The notes below the pieces were generated by a model. It saw only the letters and a list, made by a program, of their open reading frames with translations. It was not told the DNA's origin and did no database searches. The position numbers and the translations under genes are program-made. From assembly GCA_964456745.1 (NCBI GenBank), contig CAYWBW010000007.1, positions 1 through 64,000 on the forward strand: a stretch of 64,000 nt of DNA, given 5' to 3'. This document shows positions 1 through 13,003 of the stretch, piece after piece; positions within the stretch are counted from its first letter, which is position 1, and each line of letters starts with the position of its first letter. Origin of the DNA: CAYWBW01 sp964456745. Its GTDB lineage: Bacteria; Patescibacteriota; Gracilibacteria; GCA-2401425; JAJOLG01.

Positions 1-27
1 AAAATTAGTTAATAATTTTATCGATAA

Positions 28-2364
28 GTGTTGCACTTCAAAGTTTATTTTAAGGTTTATATTGACTGAGAAAAGAAATTTACATTTGATATATCTTATT
101 CAGTTAGCGCCTATTCAATATGAAAATCAACCTGCATAATTTCAAATGAGCCTAGTAATAATCACATATCTATCTACAAAATTACCCCTTGATGAGAAAT
201 AGAACTTCTTTGAAAGAAGATAAAAATAATAATAAATGATAACAACTTATACTATAACCCTACTGAAGAAGAAATTATAGAATCCATGTTAAAAAATTAT
301 TATTTACACAACTGATTTAGCCTAGATTGAATCAGTAATAAAAAAATAAACAATCTTCGTAACCACCAATTATTATTTCAAAAAATTCATTTCATAAATA
401 ACTGAAGTGCCTTGGCTATAACAACACTTGATTGAAAATACCATATCTCAAGATGGTCAAAAAATGGATATATAGAATCAGAATTCTTGGGTTATTTTGA
501 CTCAGCCAAAATTAAAAATACATCTATTTGAGCTAATTGAGAAATAAACGTATATATTACATACAAAGAAAATTGAAAAGAAAAATACTGACTTCTTGTT
601 TTTAACAAGAATGAAAGCGATGAATTTTATGAATGAGTATATTCATTTATGAAATTTGACATTCATTCTAATATAATTGGAAAAAATGATATATCATTCC
701 CCGTAACCTGAGTATTTACAAAACCTAACTGAAATAATGAATTTTCATACCTTATAAAATGAGAAGAATTTGATTTTTCTCAAGTAATTCATTGAATAGA
801 CAACATAGAACCTATTCAAAAAGTTCCATTTGATGTTTTAAAATTAATAAATTGATCAATTGTTTTCCATGTAGATGAAAATCATTATTATAACATTCCT
901 GAAAGAATAAAGTTACAAGATAATAACTTTGAACTAATAAAAAATTATTTATACATTTTTGATCCCAATACATTAACAATAAGAGAAATTAGAAAAACAG
1001 ATAGTGGTAATTCTCCCAATAAAAAACAATTAATTATTGCTGGTAAAATTGGTTCAATGAATCATATCAATATTAATGGGAATAAATTAATTACTCCGCC
1101 AAGAATATTTGACTACATTGATAATGTATCAATATCAAATGATTGAAATTATTGATATCTTGGCTACAGAGTTATCAATAACAATCTTATATTATCAATT
1201 GTTAAAAACAATAAAGTTATTAAAGACATTACAATTAATAATGCTGAAAACTATTTTCCAAATGAATCTGGAAATGATAACATATGAGAAAAAATAAGTA
1301 CAATCATGGGTTGAATATTTTTAAAATTCAGTGATGATTTTAAACATTACTCAATATTTTATGAATTAAATGGTTTGAATGAATATATAAATGACTCATA
1401 TTTAGACTGAGAAAAAATGTGAATCGATATTCGAAGAATTGAAAAATTTTCAAGCAATAAATGATGAAAAACATTAATACCTTATCGTGAATGAAATTGA
1501 CCTAACGAAACAAGATATTTTCAAAAAGACAACAAAACAGAAAAAACAAACAACCTAATTTTAAGCCACATCTGGGACTTCCACCCATTCATCCAAAAAA
1601 CATTTAAAATCTTAACAAAAGAAAAACTTGATGAAGCCGATCTTAAATTTATTTTACAAAATAGTAATTATCCAAGAGATATTTGATACAATTTTAATTT
1701 AGAAACTTATTTAAAAGATTTGAAACAAATGATAAATGAAGCGAAAATATTATTGACTATGCCTGACATTCAAGTTCCAGACATTATCAAGTCAGACGAA
1801 AATTGGAAAGAAAAAACAGAAAAATTTATTAAAACTTCAGAAGAATTCATCTTATATTCAAACTCTTTTCCAGATGAAACAGACATAAATCTCAAAAAAA
1901 GATTTGAAAATATATTAGATTGAAACCACTACATCTGAAAACCAGAACAAATAAAAGAAAAACTTGAAAATTTAATAGCAAGAATGAATTCAATAATAAA
2001 TCCTGACAGCATCAAGGTTTGAAAGAAAACCTATAAACCTCCTGCTCCAAAATGGATTGCTAATTCTGAAAACTGGAATGAAACTTTTCAAACATTTATC
2101 AAAGATGCAAATAAATATCTTTCTTGAAATAAAGAAGTATTAACTACCAATCCTCAACTTAATAAAGTAATTACCTGAAGTTACAATTTACTTTTTGACA
2201 AAGCAATATTAGACAAAGTAAAATCAAACTGATTAAGTCAAATTGTTCAAGAAAATAAAACTAATCTAATTGTTCTAATTGATATTATGACCAAGCTCTG
2301 AGATTTCAAAGCAAATGAAGATGAGTGGAAAGCAGATGTATTATATGAAATAACAAAACTTTAA
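28..2364 (+). CDS. Large hypothetical protein, about 778 aa
   Basis: I do not recognise this protein. One frame stays open for 779 codons between TAA stops when TGA is read as Gly. The first half reads like a beta-rich fold with alternating hydrophobic and aromatic strands. The C-terminal third is helical and seems to hold two related segments, one beginning near residue 590 (core SDENWKEKTEKFIK) and one near residue 680 (core NSENWNETFQTFIK), which suggests internal duplication. No signal peptide or membrane segment is evident. The start is uncertain: an in-frame TAA at 25 leaves GTG at 28 or TTG at 31, and the first in-frame ATG is only at 286. It ends 69 bp before the P-type ATPase, with a repeat between. 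Confidence 0.7.
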
Positions 2365-2370
2365 CTTATT

Positions 2371-2414
2371 CTACCTAGATTGCCACGTCGCTACGCTCCT
2401 CGCAATGACGGGAT
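2371..2414. repeat. Dispersed palindromic repeat, family 1, copy A
   Basis: This GC-rich island in AT-rich intergenic DNA has ATTGC and GCAAT arms and a core of the form GTCGCT(A/G)CGCTCCTCGC. It differs at only a few positions from the copy at 31154-31196, in the same orientation. Similar CGTCATTGCGAGGAGCG-type elements are common in many bacterial genomes. It lies just upstream of the ATPase start. Confidence 0.75.
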
Positions 2415-2433
2415 GTAAACTTACCCAACCAAT

Positions 2434-5007
2434 ATGAACTGACTAACCACACTACAAGCAAACAAACTCCTTGAACAATACTGATACAACGATATCACAT
2501 CCTCCTCTGGACCATCCCCTTTTAAAATATTTTTCAATCAATTTAAAGACCCTTTAAGTTTAATACTAATATGAGCATGTTTTTTTTCATATATTTTTTG
2601 AGAAGAAATTGAAAGTATTGTGATACTTATAGTTATTTTAATTAATGCCAGTATAGGCTTTGTTCAAGAATATAAAGCAGAAAGATGAGTAGAGGCACTT
2701 AAACAAATGATATCTCATAAAGTTAAAGTTCTTAGAGATTGAGTTTTTATTCAAATTGATACCAAGTTCTTAGTTCCTTGAGATATTATAGAACTTCACG
2801 AATGAGATAAGATAGCATCTGATTGTACAATACTAAAATCAAACGAATTTAAAGTTAACGAATCTGTTTTAACCTGAGAAAGTAATTCGATTTTTAAAGA
2901 AAGCTGAGAGATATTTATGTGAACTATTGTTGTTAAATGAAAAGCTTTAGTTGAAGTTAAGAAAACTTGAATGAATACTAAGTTTTGAGAAATTGCAAAA
3001 CTTACCAGTAAAACTAAAGAGCAAAAAAGTCCGATTCAAAAAGAAATTGAGGCAATATGAAAAACAGTAGGAATATTTGTTTTATCAATTACATGATTTA
3101 TATTTTTATTTGCCCTTATTAAAAATTGATTTGAAACTGAAAAATTATTAGACTCACTACTTTATGCAATTTCTATAGCAGTAGCTGCTGTACCGGAATG
3201 ACTTAATACAACAATGATAATAGTTATGACTATTGCTGCTACTAGTCTTGCTTCAAAAAATGCATTACTTAAAAAACTAACATCAGTTTGATCTCTTTGA
3301 TCTACAACAGTTATTTGTACAGACAAAACATGAACATTAACAAAAAATGAAATGACCGTTTCAAAAATTTCTAGTCCAACAAAATTTTGGTCTATTGGAA
3401 TTTGAAACAAGCAAGATGCATTTATATGAACATGAAATATGAGAGACGATAAAGAGCTTAAAATCTTAACTAAGATTTGAGTACTATGCAATGAAGCATC
3501 TCTCGAAATTAAAAATTGAAAAACAAAAATTATATGAGATCCTACAGAATGATGTCTTTTAATATTAGCTGAAAAATATTGATTAAACTCTCAGGAAATA
3601 CTTAAAAAGTATAATTTTATCAAAACTCTTTCTTTTGATTCTCAAAGAAAAATGATGACATCTATTTATGAAAATGAATCAAAGGCTAAAGCTTATTGCA
3701 AATGAGCCCCTGAAAATGTTTTGAACAAATGCTCGCATATTCAAGAAAATTGAAAAATTAGAAAACTTAATAAAAATGATATTGAAAAAATAAATCAAGA
3801 AATTGAAAACTATCAAAAAAACGCATTAAGAATTCTTGCTTTTGCATACAGAGACATAGAAAAACAAGATTCTAAAGCTTATAATATTAAAAATACTGAA
3901 ACAAATATGGTATTTGTTTGAATTGTATGAATGATAGATCCGCCGCGAGACGAAGTAAAAAGTGCAATTGCAATTACAAAAAAAGCATGAATAAAAGTAA
4001 TCATGATTACTTGAGATGCATGAGAAACTGCAAAAGCTATTGCTTTAAATATTTGACTAATTGAAGAAGGAAATTTTAATTTAATAAATTGAGAAGAAGT
4101 AATTTCAATGAAAGATAATGAGCTTAAAAAAATATTATTTGATAAAAAAATTCCAATATTCGCAAGAATCAGTCCCGTTAGTAAAAGAAAAATTGTTGAA
4201 ATTTTACAACACTCAGGTGAAAAAGTTGCAGTAACATGAGACTGAGTTAATGATGCACCTGCTTTAAAAAAAGCAGACATATGAATAGCAATGTGAATAG
4301 CTTGAACAGATGTAGCCAAGGAATCTTCTGATTTAATTCTTTTAAATGACAGCTTTGCTAGCATAGAAATAGCCATAAGGGAATGAAGGAGAATATATGA
4401 AAATATGAAGAAATTTATTTATTATATTTTTTCTACAAATATTTGAGAGTTAGTTTTAATTATATGCGCGCTGTTTATGTGACTTAAAAATCCACTCACA
4501 CCTGTGCTAATACTAAGTCTCAATCTTTTGACAGATATTTTTCCAGCCCTAGCCCTAGGTGTAGAAAAAATAAGTAAAGATATAATTTATAAAAAACCAA
4601 AACAGTATTCTGAAAAGCTTTTTAATAAATGATTTGTTTATCAGATACTTTTTTCATGAGCACTTATTTGAATTATTTCATTATTTGTTTTTATTTATTA
4701 TTTAGAAATTTCTTATTCTTATGCAATTTCTGCCACATTTGCAGTTATTGCATTAATGCAAATTACAAATTCATATAACTCAAAAAGCAGAACGCTGAGT
4801 ATGTTTTCTAATAAATTGCAACATAACATTTTTCTTTATTGATCATCAATTTTAGGTCTTATTCTTACTCTTTTTATTATTCAAACAAATATTTGAAATA
4901 ATATTTTTTCAACTACAAAACTAAATTTAAATACCTGGATAATTATCTGAATAATCTCATTTGTAATTATAGCTATTGAAGAATTAAGAAAAACTTTAAG
5001 CAAGTAA
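2434..5007 (+). CDS. P-type ATPase, calcium-type (P2 family)
   Basis: Cation-pumping ATPase of the inner membrane, 857 aa, near the usual length for bacterial P2 pumps. Visible motifs are PEGL in the transmembrane ion site (Pro about residue 254), the phosphorylation motif DKTGT (Asp about 297), GDPTE (about 369) and TGDGVNDAP (about 603). Many of their glycines are TGA. A cytosolic N-terminal segment precedes two membrane helices (about 45-85); further helices flank the catalytic part and fill the last 200 residues. There is no N-terminal CxxC or CPC motif, which argues against a copper or zinc pump. PEGL and the overall layout fit Ca2+ (or Mn2+) export; the ion is inference. The ATG is the first after the repeat element. 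Confidence 0.92.
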
Positions 5008-5037
5008 AAAATTTAAAATTAAAATAAGTTCAAAAAA

Positions 5038-6186
5038 TTAGTTTATATCAATTACTATAAATGATCTATTATCACACTTAGGTTCTGATTTATATCAATC
5101 GGCATATTTTCACTTTTTCCTCCTTTCTTTGTTAGAAGTTTTTAATATTGTCTTACTTCTATTACTCATTCTTTCAGTTATAATTTCTAATATTTCCTTA
5201 GCAGAATTTTTATCTCATGATTTTATTAATTTTTTAGCAATTTCATCTGGAGTTAAATTGTCCATTACTCAATCTGACATTAAAAGCACCTTATATCATT
5301 TTTTTACTTCAACTCTTGTGCGATTAACTTTATGAAATCTTTCGTGATCAACAGCATCTGTGAGAATATGTCTTTGGCTATGATAAAGAGCCTCATCTTT
5401 AGTAATAAGTCATTGACTAATTTGTTCAGTAACAATTAGATCCAATTTAGAAACATAAACAATTTTTCATTTATCATCTAATATTATCATACCTGAATCT
5501 CAAACATGAGTTTCATCAACATAGATCATTTCATCTTCTCGTTCAATTTTTGCTGAAACAAATACAGATCATATTCATTGAGGTGTATTATCTAATGCTT
5601 TATTACAAGCCCTTTGGGGATCACTTGGATGTTCTAACAATTTTTCAGCAAGAATTTTAGCAGCCTTGTCTCAATTTCAGAATCATCACATTCAATCAAC
5701 AACAGCAACAAATTCCTCCTCTGGGGAAATAACAACTCTATCTTCATTTTTCTTTTTATAATTTATTCATTCATCACAAAAAGATGAAATCTTTAATCAC
5801 TTGGAACTCTCAAATACTTCAACTTTTCAAAAACTATCCAATGAATTTTCTCATAAAATCTCTCAAGAATCTTGATTAAGTAAAGCATTAATTTTTATAT
5901 TAGTTGAAGAAACCTCTCTTACAAGAGCTTCTATATTCTGACCTTTTGGATTAAAAGTCAGTCTCAATGGTTTTTTACCAACTCTAAATTCAACAATCAA
6001 ATTATCTCAATTTTTTTTATCAATTCAAAGAGTCTTAAAATAAAGTATTCTACCTGAGTTGCACCTATATTCAAAATAATGTCAAATTGGATATGATTTT
6101 AATAATTTTCATTTTTTTACAATTTTTCTTTCGGGATCAAGCCTATCCATTCCCCATTCAATCTTATGAATTATCTTATTTATCAT
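5038..6186 (-). CDS. PP2C-family serine/threonine phosphatase
   Basis: Predicted metal-dependent protein phosphatase, 382 aa. The catalytic domain covers roughly residues 150-340. It shows the family signatures: an EDR-like segment, the metal-binding DGMGG motif, a GDSG motif and SDGVMDN near the C-terminal side. The first 150 residues form an unrecognised N-terminal region, and about 30 Lys-rich residues end the protein. No partner kinase is next to it. It is convergent with the ATPase gene, 30 bp apart. The start ATG is followed at once by good coding sequence. PP2C enzymes often act on anti-sigma antagonists or Hanks-type kinase substrates; a STAS protein lies at 38.6 kb, but a link is speculation. 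Confidence 0.85.
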
Positions 6187-6346
6187 CTATTTTATTAACA
6201 AAGTACGTAATTGTATTATAATCTATGATTTTGTAAAGGAAAACAGACAATAATTTGACATGATAAAAATACATATTTAACTATAATCCCAAATGATACT
6301 TATAAATTTAAAATATTGTTTAAATTCTTAAATTCCAACTTTCAAA

Positions 6347-8587
6347 CTACTCCCCCTCTATCCTATCTAAATAAATCTCCCGAGGCTTCGCTCAATTAGA
6401 TGGTCCAATCATTCACTTAGCTTCAAGAATATCTAAAAGTTTTGCAGCTCTGGCATATCACACAGAAAGCATTCTCTGAAATAAGGTCGCTGAAGCTTTT
6501 CAAGTTCTTCGAATAACTTCAATAGCCTCTGGGATCTTATCATCCTCTTGCGCAGCTTCCTTAATTGCATCTAAATTAATTTCTCAAACTCAAGAAAATC
6601 CGTCATCCTCTCATTTAATTTGTATTTCATCTTCATCTGATTTTGGCTCTTTTGCTAATTTTATATGATTTGTAACTTTTTCAATTTCTTTAGAAGAAAT
6701 ATAAATTCATTGCACTCTCAAAGGTTTTGAAAGCGAAGGATTTATGTAAAGCATATCTCACATTCAAAGCAAATCCTCTGCTCAAATCGAATCAATAATA
6801 GTTCTAGAATCTATGCTCGATGTAACCGAGAAAGATATCCTTGTTGGAATATTAGCTTTAATAAGACCAGTAATAACATCTACTGAAGGTCTTTGAGTAG
6901 CTATAATTAAATGAATTCATACTGCACGAGCCATTTGTGCTATTCTACAAATAGCAGCCTCTGTCTCTTTTTTATATTCTCTCATCATGAGATCTGCAAG
7001 CTCATCAACAACAATAACAATCTTTGGCATTTTTTTCTCTTCTGAGTCATTGTATTCATAAATATTTCGATATCATTTTTCTCTACACTCAGTATATCTT
7101 CTCATCATTTCACTTACAGCCCATTTTAAAGCTGATAATGCTCTATCAGCTTCCATAATCACTGGAGTCAAAAGATGAGGTATTCAATTATAAGCTTCAA
7201 GCTCCACCATTTTTGGATCAATCATGATAAATTTTAATTCTTTTGGAGAATTTTGATAAAGTAAAGAAATCAAAAATGTGTTCATTCAAACAGATTTTCA
7301 TGAACCAGTGGCTCAAGCAATAAGAAGATGAGGCATTTTAGTTAAATCAACTGCCACAGATTTTCAAGCAACATCTTTTCACATACACAGTCTAAGCTTT
7401 GAGTCTCAAAGTCAGGTAAAACCTTCTGAGGTCAAAACTTCTTTCATGTACACAGTTGATCTATGTTCATTTGGAATCTCAATTCACACATAAGGCTGTC
7501 CTGGAATAGGAGCCTCAATACGAACAGACTTAGCAGAAAGCGATAATGCAAGATCATCCTTAAAAGATAATATTTTTGAAACCTTGATTCACTCATCAGG
7601 TTTTAAGGTAAACTGTGTTACAGTTGGTCAAACTCTTGCAGAAACAACTTCAACTTTTATTCAAAACTGTAAAAGCTTTTCTTTTATATTATCTGCTTGT
7701 GTCTTTAAAAGATCATCATCTGGATATATATTAGACACCTCAGATGAAAGCAAATCAAGACTTGGGAATTCCCAAGTATCATCAACCGAAAAATTTGAAA
7801 TCTTTATTCAATAATCATTTTTTTTCTTTTTTATTTTCAATCAAACACTAGCCACTCAGCCATCTCACAATTTTTCTTCAGACAACCCATCATCTTGTGC
7901 TATTTCCTTATGTTTAAAATCTATTGCCTCTGGTTTTATGATATCAAGCTCTGCATTTCAAATACTTAATTGTCACTGTCTTATTTTTTCAATTTGTGCA
8001 TCTTCAATGTCTTTATTTTCATAATTATCTGACCTCTTTATATCAACTTCAGTTAATGGTCTAAATATATTTTGATAAAGCTCTCTAAAAGAGAGTCACA
8101 TAATAAGTTGAATCGAAATAATAAATAAAGAAAGAAAAATTATCCAAGACAAAAAATCTCAAAATCACATTCGAAACATTGTAGAAAAAACAAATCAAAG
8201 CATTCATCAATAATCTTTCATATTTATATAAGCCTCACTTAAAGGAGACTGAAGATGAATAATTGAAAGAAGTGAAATAAACAAAGTAGAAATTCAGAGA
8301 CCTCTATGAAAATGAAATTCCAAATCCTTCACAAAAAAAAGATAAGAAGCAAACAAGGCTAGTACAAAAGGAAATAAATAAGCTCAAATTCAAAAAATAG
8401 AAATTATAAAAGCTTCAAGGTATCCTCAAAATGCTCAAGCAGATCAAGACAATGAAAATAAAAATACTGCCGCTAAAGTGTAAAGAACTATAGCAAAAAT
8501 TTCTCTAGACTGAGACTCTGGAAGAACCTGTCTTTTTTTCTTAAGCCTTCTTTTTGAGCGATTTTTTTTTGTTGAATGTACTGGCAT
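6347..8587 (-). CDS. ftsK: DNA translocase FtsK/SpoIIIE
   Basis: Membrane-anchored DNA pump for chromosome segregation at the division septum, 746 aa. A Lys/Arg-rich N-terminus (about residues 1-25) is followed by several membrane helices to about residue 170. A linker then leads to the motor domain with Walker A GATGSGKS (Lys about residue 431), in which two of three Gly are TGA. The C-terminus ends in IGPSNGAKPREIYL, typical of FtsK before the gamma domain. The gamma DNA-reading domain seems absent or very short, as in shorter FtsK/SpoIIIE proteins. A 33-aa membrane peptide is encoded 4 bp upstream and is probably co-transcribed. Confidence 0.93.
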
Positions 8588-8591
8588 AAAT

Positions 8592-8693
8592 CTAAAGTGT
8601 TGAAAGTAGCGGCATCAAGGCAAGCATTAATATCATTAAAGCTGCTAATCAAGCAATTATTTTAACAACAATATTTTGTTTTTTATTAGACAT
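8592..8693 (-). CDS. 33-aa single-pass membrane peptide upstream of ftsK
   Basis: A short ORF ending 4 bp before the ftsK start. After a charged N-terminus (MSNKKQN) comes one long hydrophobic stretch with Gly encoded by TGA and a C-terminal PLLSTL. The spacing and strand suggest co-expression with ftsK. Similar tiny lysine-start membrane peptides are known in Firmicutes, but I cannot assign a family. The coding evidence is length, composition and context only. Confidence 0.5.
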
Positions 8694-8825
8694 ATTATTT
8701 TATTAATTCTTGAATTAACTTTACTTATGATTATCAATTTTTACAACTATAAAATATATGAAATACTAAATTACATTTATTTTTTATTTTGTAAAAGTAT
8801 AATGAGCTCAATTTAAAAAATTGAT

Positions 8826-9656
8826 ATGCTTAATAAGATTCAACACAGACCTGATAAAGAAAAAAAAATTAAATTTGAGAGGATAGGTTTATCAATTGTA
8901 ATTTGATTAATTTCAATTTGAATATCAAAAGGCATTTATGAAATTATATCATTTATGTATGAATCAAGTCAGTCATCACTATCTTCAGATTCAATAAATA
9001 ATTCACATTTATGACAATATTCTGTCGAACAAATTGAAGCCGACTCATTATCAATAAAAGAAATTGAAAACCATATAGGCAATCACTTAAGAGCTAACAA
9101 AGTTAAAATTATTAAATCAAATAAAAGTAATCTTACCCTTGGTGATCTTGCATGAATTAAAAACAAAATATTTAAAATCTACCCTTTTATTTCATGAAAA
9201 TTATCAACTATCGATATTATTTTTTATATATGATGAGAACCTAAACCTCAATCATTCTCATGAAAAGAAATGTGGATATATACAACTTGAAAATCCCCAG
9301 AAGAAATAAAACAAGAAATTACAGAAAATATAATAAAAATTGAGGAAAAAATTTTATTTGATACTGTGAAGGAAATTGTTGAATGAGAAATTCAAAGAAA
9401 GTTAAAATGTGACTTAGTAACCATTGAACATAATACAAATCTTAATGATGATGATCTTGTCGCTATTAAAGATACTATAAATGGTATTGATAATTTAATA
9501 CCATGAAAACTAAATGATATAAAAATATCTATATCTTATAATAGTGATCAAAAAATTAGGTCATGTTGAAAAAATAAATATTGTTTATTTATTAAATGAA
9601 AATATTCTGCAAAGATATGACATGAATTGAATACAATTAATAGAAATAAAAAATAA
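8826..9656 (+). CDS. Membrane-anchored hypothetical protein, 276 aa
   Basis: Not recognised. A basic N-terminus (about 20 residues) precedes one hydrophobic helix (about residues 21-45), then an Asp/Glu/Lys-rich soluble part. This predicts a single-pass protein with the C-terminal domain outside the cytosol. The C-terminal part has mixed helix and strand. The stop codon directly abuts the purD stop codon on the other strand (tail to tail, no gap). The ATG is about 130 bp from the divergent ftsK operon start, so the two probably share an intergenic promoter region. Confidence 0.72.
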
Positions 9657-10997
9657 TTATTCATTCCTTATTTTATTCATATGATCAATCCTCTTTTGCA
9701 CTAGCTCATTAGTTCAAATATCTTTTCTATAAAATATTTTACCAGAAAATTTATTTATATATTTATCTACTAAGTTTGCAGCTTCTTCTATTGATAAAGC
9801 TTTTGCTACTAAGGCAATTGCTCTTGAGCTTCACATGGTCAAATCTCAAGTGATATTTCTAGAAACTGATCAATAATAAACTCATAAATCATTATTTTCA
9901 TTAGGGTTAAAATCAAAACTAATTTTTTCTCACTTGTTAGGATTGTCTGGGTAACCTTCTGGTACTAAATATTTACACACCGTAGCTTTTGATTCAAATT
10001 CAATATTCAATTCTCAAAGTCTTTCTTCTAAAACTGCTTCACAAATTGTAAACAAATCTGTTTTAAGCAAAAAAAGTAAATTCATAACTTCAGGATCTCA
10101 AAATCTAGCATTAAATTCAATAAGCCTGACTCAAGACTTTGTTACAATAAAACCTCAATACATAATTCATTTATATTTACTTCCGCATTCTTTTTCTAAA
10201 GCCATCATTACATCTACAGTCATTTGCTCAACTTCTCTTACATCCTCTTTACTAATAAATGGCAAAATTCAAGACTCATGGGAGTAAGTTCACATTCATC
10301 AAGTATTTGGTCATCTGTCTCAATCATATGCTCTTTTATGGTCTTGCACAGTTGGCATAGTTTTTATAGAAACTCAATCTGAAAAACACATCAAAGAAAA
10401 CTCTTCTCAAACAAGCTTTTCTTCTATTACAACTTTTCAACATCAATCAAGACATTCAACAGCATAACTGGCTCATTCTTGTTTATTTTTTAAATGCTCT
10501 CAAGAAAGTTTAACTCATTTTCCTCAAAGCAGCGCATCATACTTAACGACAAAGTCGTCTCAAAGTTTATCCAAAAAATCACTAATATCCTTTCTATTTT
10601 CTTCTCAAGTTCAATTAAAAGATTTATATAATGGATTTCCCTTGATTCAATATTTATTCAATAAATCTCTTGTAAATCATTTTGAAGATTCAAGTCTAGC
10701 CAAGCTTTTTAGTGGAGCAAATGACTTAATTCAAACTTCCAAAAGACTGTCTGCTAGTCATTCTCAAATAGGATTATCCGGCCCAATAAATGCCCAATCA
10801 ATATTTTTCTCTTTTGCGTAATCGCATATGGGTCAAAAATCTGACAAACTTCACTCTCTGAGATCATCTGCCAAATCTTCAATTCATGGATTTTTAACAC
10901 CATAAGCATAAAGCTCACACTGAGGATTTTGTTTAAGTTTTTCTGCAATGATGTGCTCTCTTGCTGTCCCTCATCAAACTAAAAGTATTTTTTTCAT
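9657..10997 (-). CDS. purD: Phosphoribosylamine-glycine ligase
   Basis: ATP-grasp enzyme joining 5-phosphoribosylamine to glycine in purine synthesis (GAR synthetase), 446 aa, close to the usual 420-430. The N-terminus KKILLVGGGTAREHI is the PurD nucleotide-binding signature. It is followed by a DWAFIGPDNPI segment, matching the usual VVGPE region, and the ATP-grasp core with DKLGDDFVVKYDALLGGK. No other pur gene lies in the window, so the pathway is scattered or incomplete. The start ATG is preceded by a 235-bp intergenic region in which I see nothing else. Confidence 0.88.
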
Positions 10998-11232
10998 TAA
11001 AGTAAATTAAATGCTTAATAATAACATTAATCATTATAAAAATAATAAGCTGATTTTAAAGAAAAAATTATGAAGTATAAATAAAGATAAAATTTATCAT
11101 CTATTCTATTAAATCTTTTTCCATTCTGGATATTTCATTCAATAAAGAAAAATACTTCAAAAAACGATTTAATCATTTATACTTAACTAAATCATAAAAT
11201 AAAGTATAATTTATATAAATAATAATATATTT

Positions 11233-11580
11233 ATGAAAATAAATTCACCACATGCTAATCCAATTCCAAATATCCAACAACCTAAGGCTGTTAAAAAACC
11301 AGACCATGTTAAAACATGAGTTGCAAAAACAAGTAAAGCCTTAAATCAATATAAAAAATTTCCAGATAAAGATTGATCAAATAAAATTAATCCTAAAAAT
11401 CAAATTAAACCATCCGTAAACACACAAGCTTGAAAATTCGCAGGCTCTCACTCATCAGCAAAACCTGTATTTACAACTGATCAAATAACATTTAGTGATG
11501 ATGCAATGAAACTGTATGATAACCGACCAAAATGAGAATTAGAAATAAAAATCGCAGCAAAAGCTGTAAGAGCAAAATAA
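11233..11580 (+). CDS. Hypothetical protein, 115 aa, Lys/Asn/Pro-rich
   Basis: Not recognised. The N-terminal two thirds look disordered: many Lys, Asn, Pro and Gln, and no predicted membrane part. The last 35 residues (ITFSDDAMKLYDNRP onward) look like a short amphipathic helical segment. This distantly recalls the C-terminal region of FlgM-like anti-sigma proteins, but the resemblance is too weak for a name. It ends 22 bp before the end of the convergent glyS. Confidence 0.6.
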
Positions 11581-11602
11581 AAAACTTAAATTAAATATAT
11601 AT

Positions 11603-13003
11603 TTATAAACCAATCCTCTCAAAAATATAATCTTTTAAATCCTCAACTTTTACTCTCTCCTGCTCTTGACTATCTCTCTCTCTAACAGTAACAGTATTTG
11701 CCAATTTTAAATCACAATTATCTCAGCTTTGTGTGGTATCAAAATCCACAGTCACGCAATATGGAGTTCATATCTCATCTTGCCTAGCATATCTTTTTCA
11801 AATTGATCAAACTTCATCAAAATCAGTATAAAAATGCTTTGAAATATTTTTGTAAATTTTCATAGCATCTTCACTTAACTTTTTTTGTAAAGGAAGTATT
11901 GCAAGCTTTACAGGTGCAATGTGTGGCTTAAATCTCATCACAACTCTTGTTCAAGTTTTCTCATCTTCTATTTCGTCATAAGCTTCACATAAAATTGCAA
12001 GTATAGTTCTATCCAATCAAAAAGTTGGCTCAATAACATGAGGAACAAACTTTTCATTTGTTATCAGATCTCTATATTTTAATTCTTCTCATGAATGTTT
12101 TTCATGCTGAGAAAGATCAAAATCTGTTCTATAAGCAAGCCCGTAAAGCTCTTTAAGTCAAAATGGAAATTTATACTCAATATCCACAGTACGCTTTGAA
12201 TAATGAGAAAGCTTTTCTTGTGCATGCTCTTTGTCTTTCATATTCTCAACGGAAAGTCATATATGATCGCACCAAACTTTCATATCTTTTTGCCATTTTT
12301 CAAATAAATCTTCCCATGATTTTTCTTCTATGAAATATTCAATTTCCATTTGTTCAAATTCAAGAAGTCTAAATGTAAAATTTCAAGGAGTTATTTCATT
12401 TCTAAAAGCTTTTCATATTTGAGCAACTCAAAAAGGTAATTTAACTCTTTGAGAATCAAGAATATTTTTAAATTCTGTAAAAATAGCTTGAGCTGTTTCA
12501 GGTCTAAGATACGCACCTGAATCATCTCAAGTTTTTGAAAGCTGAGTCTCAAACATTAAATTAAAATTCTTAACATCTGTAAGATTTTCACTAGAACAAT
12601 TTGGACAATTTAAATGATTTTCTCTAATTATTTCTGTCATTTCTCAGCATGGTAATCACTCAGGATCAATTCATTTTTGATCTTCAATAAGATGATCTGC
12701 TCTCATTCTTGAATTACAATCTTTACAGTCAACTTGAGCATCATTAAAATTGCTTGTATGCCCAGAAGCTTCCCATGTTTTTGGATGAAGTAAAATAGGT
12801 CCATCAATTCATGTCATATCAAGTCTTTCATGAACAAACATTTTCCACCACTGTTTTTTAACATTATTTTTAAGCTCTGATCAATAAGGTCCATAAGTAT
12901 AAGAATTTGAAAATCATCAATAAATATCTGACCCAGAAAAAATAAATCACCTCCTTTTACAAAGAGCTACTAATTTTTCCATTGTAAGTTTCTTATTTTC
13001 CAT
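11603..13003 (-). CDS. glyS: Glycyl-tRNA synthetase, alpha2 type, complete
   Basis: Charges tRNA-Gly, 466 aa, the normal length for the dimeric single-chain class II enzyme. Visible features: an N-terminal SGSDIYGG segment, a Cys-rich insertion (CKDCNSR, CPNC) that may bind zinc, motif 2 with LRPETAQ and FRNEITPGNF, LEFEQMEIEYF for glycine recognition, EPTFGLDR as motif 3, and an anticodon-binding domain containing GKRYARQDEIGTP. In a code-25 cell this enzyme also has to serve tRNA-Gly(UCA), which decodes UGA. A second divergent homologue lies 3.3 kb away. The first ATG is chosen; an internal ATG seven codons later is possible. Confidence 0.94.

Noticed and set aside
3162..4376. Minus-strand open frames of 109 and 165 codons
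   Set aside because: They lie opposite the catalytic core of the P-type ATPase and have no recognisable features.
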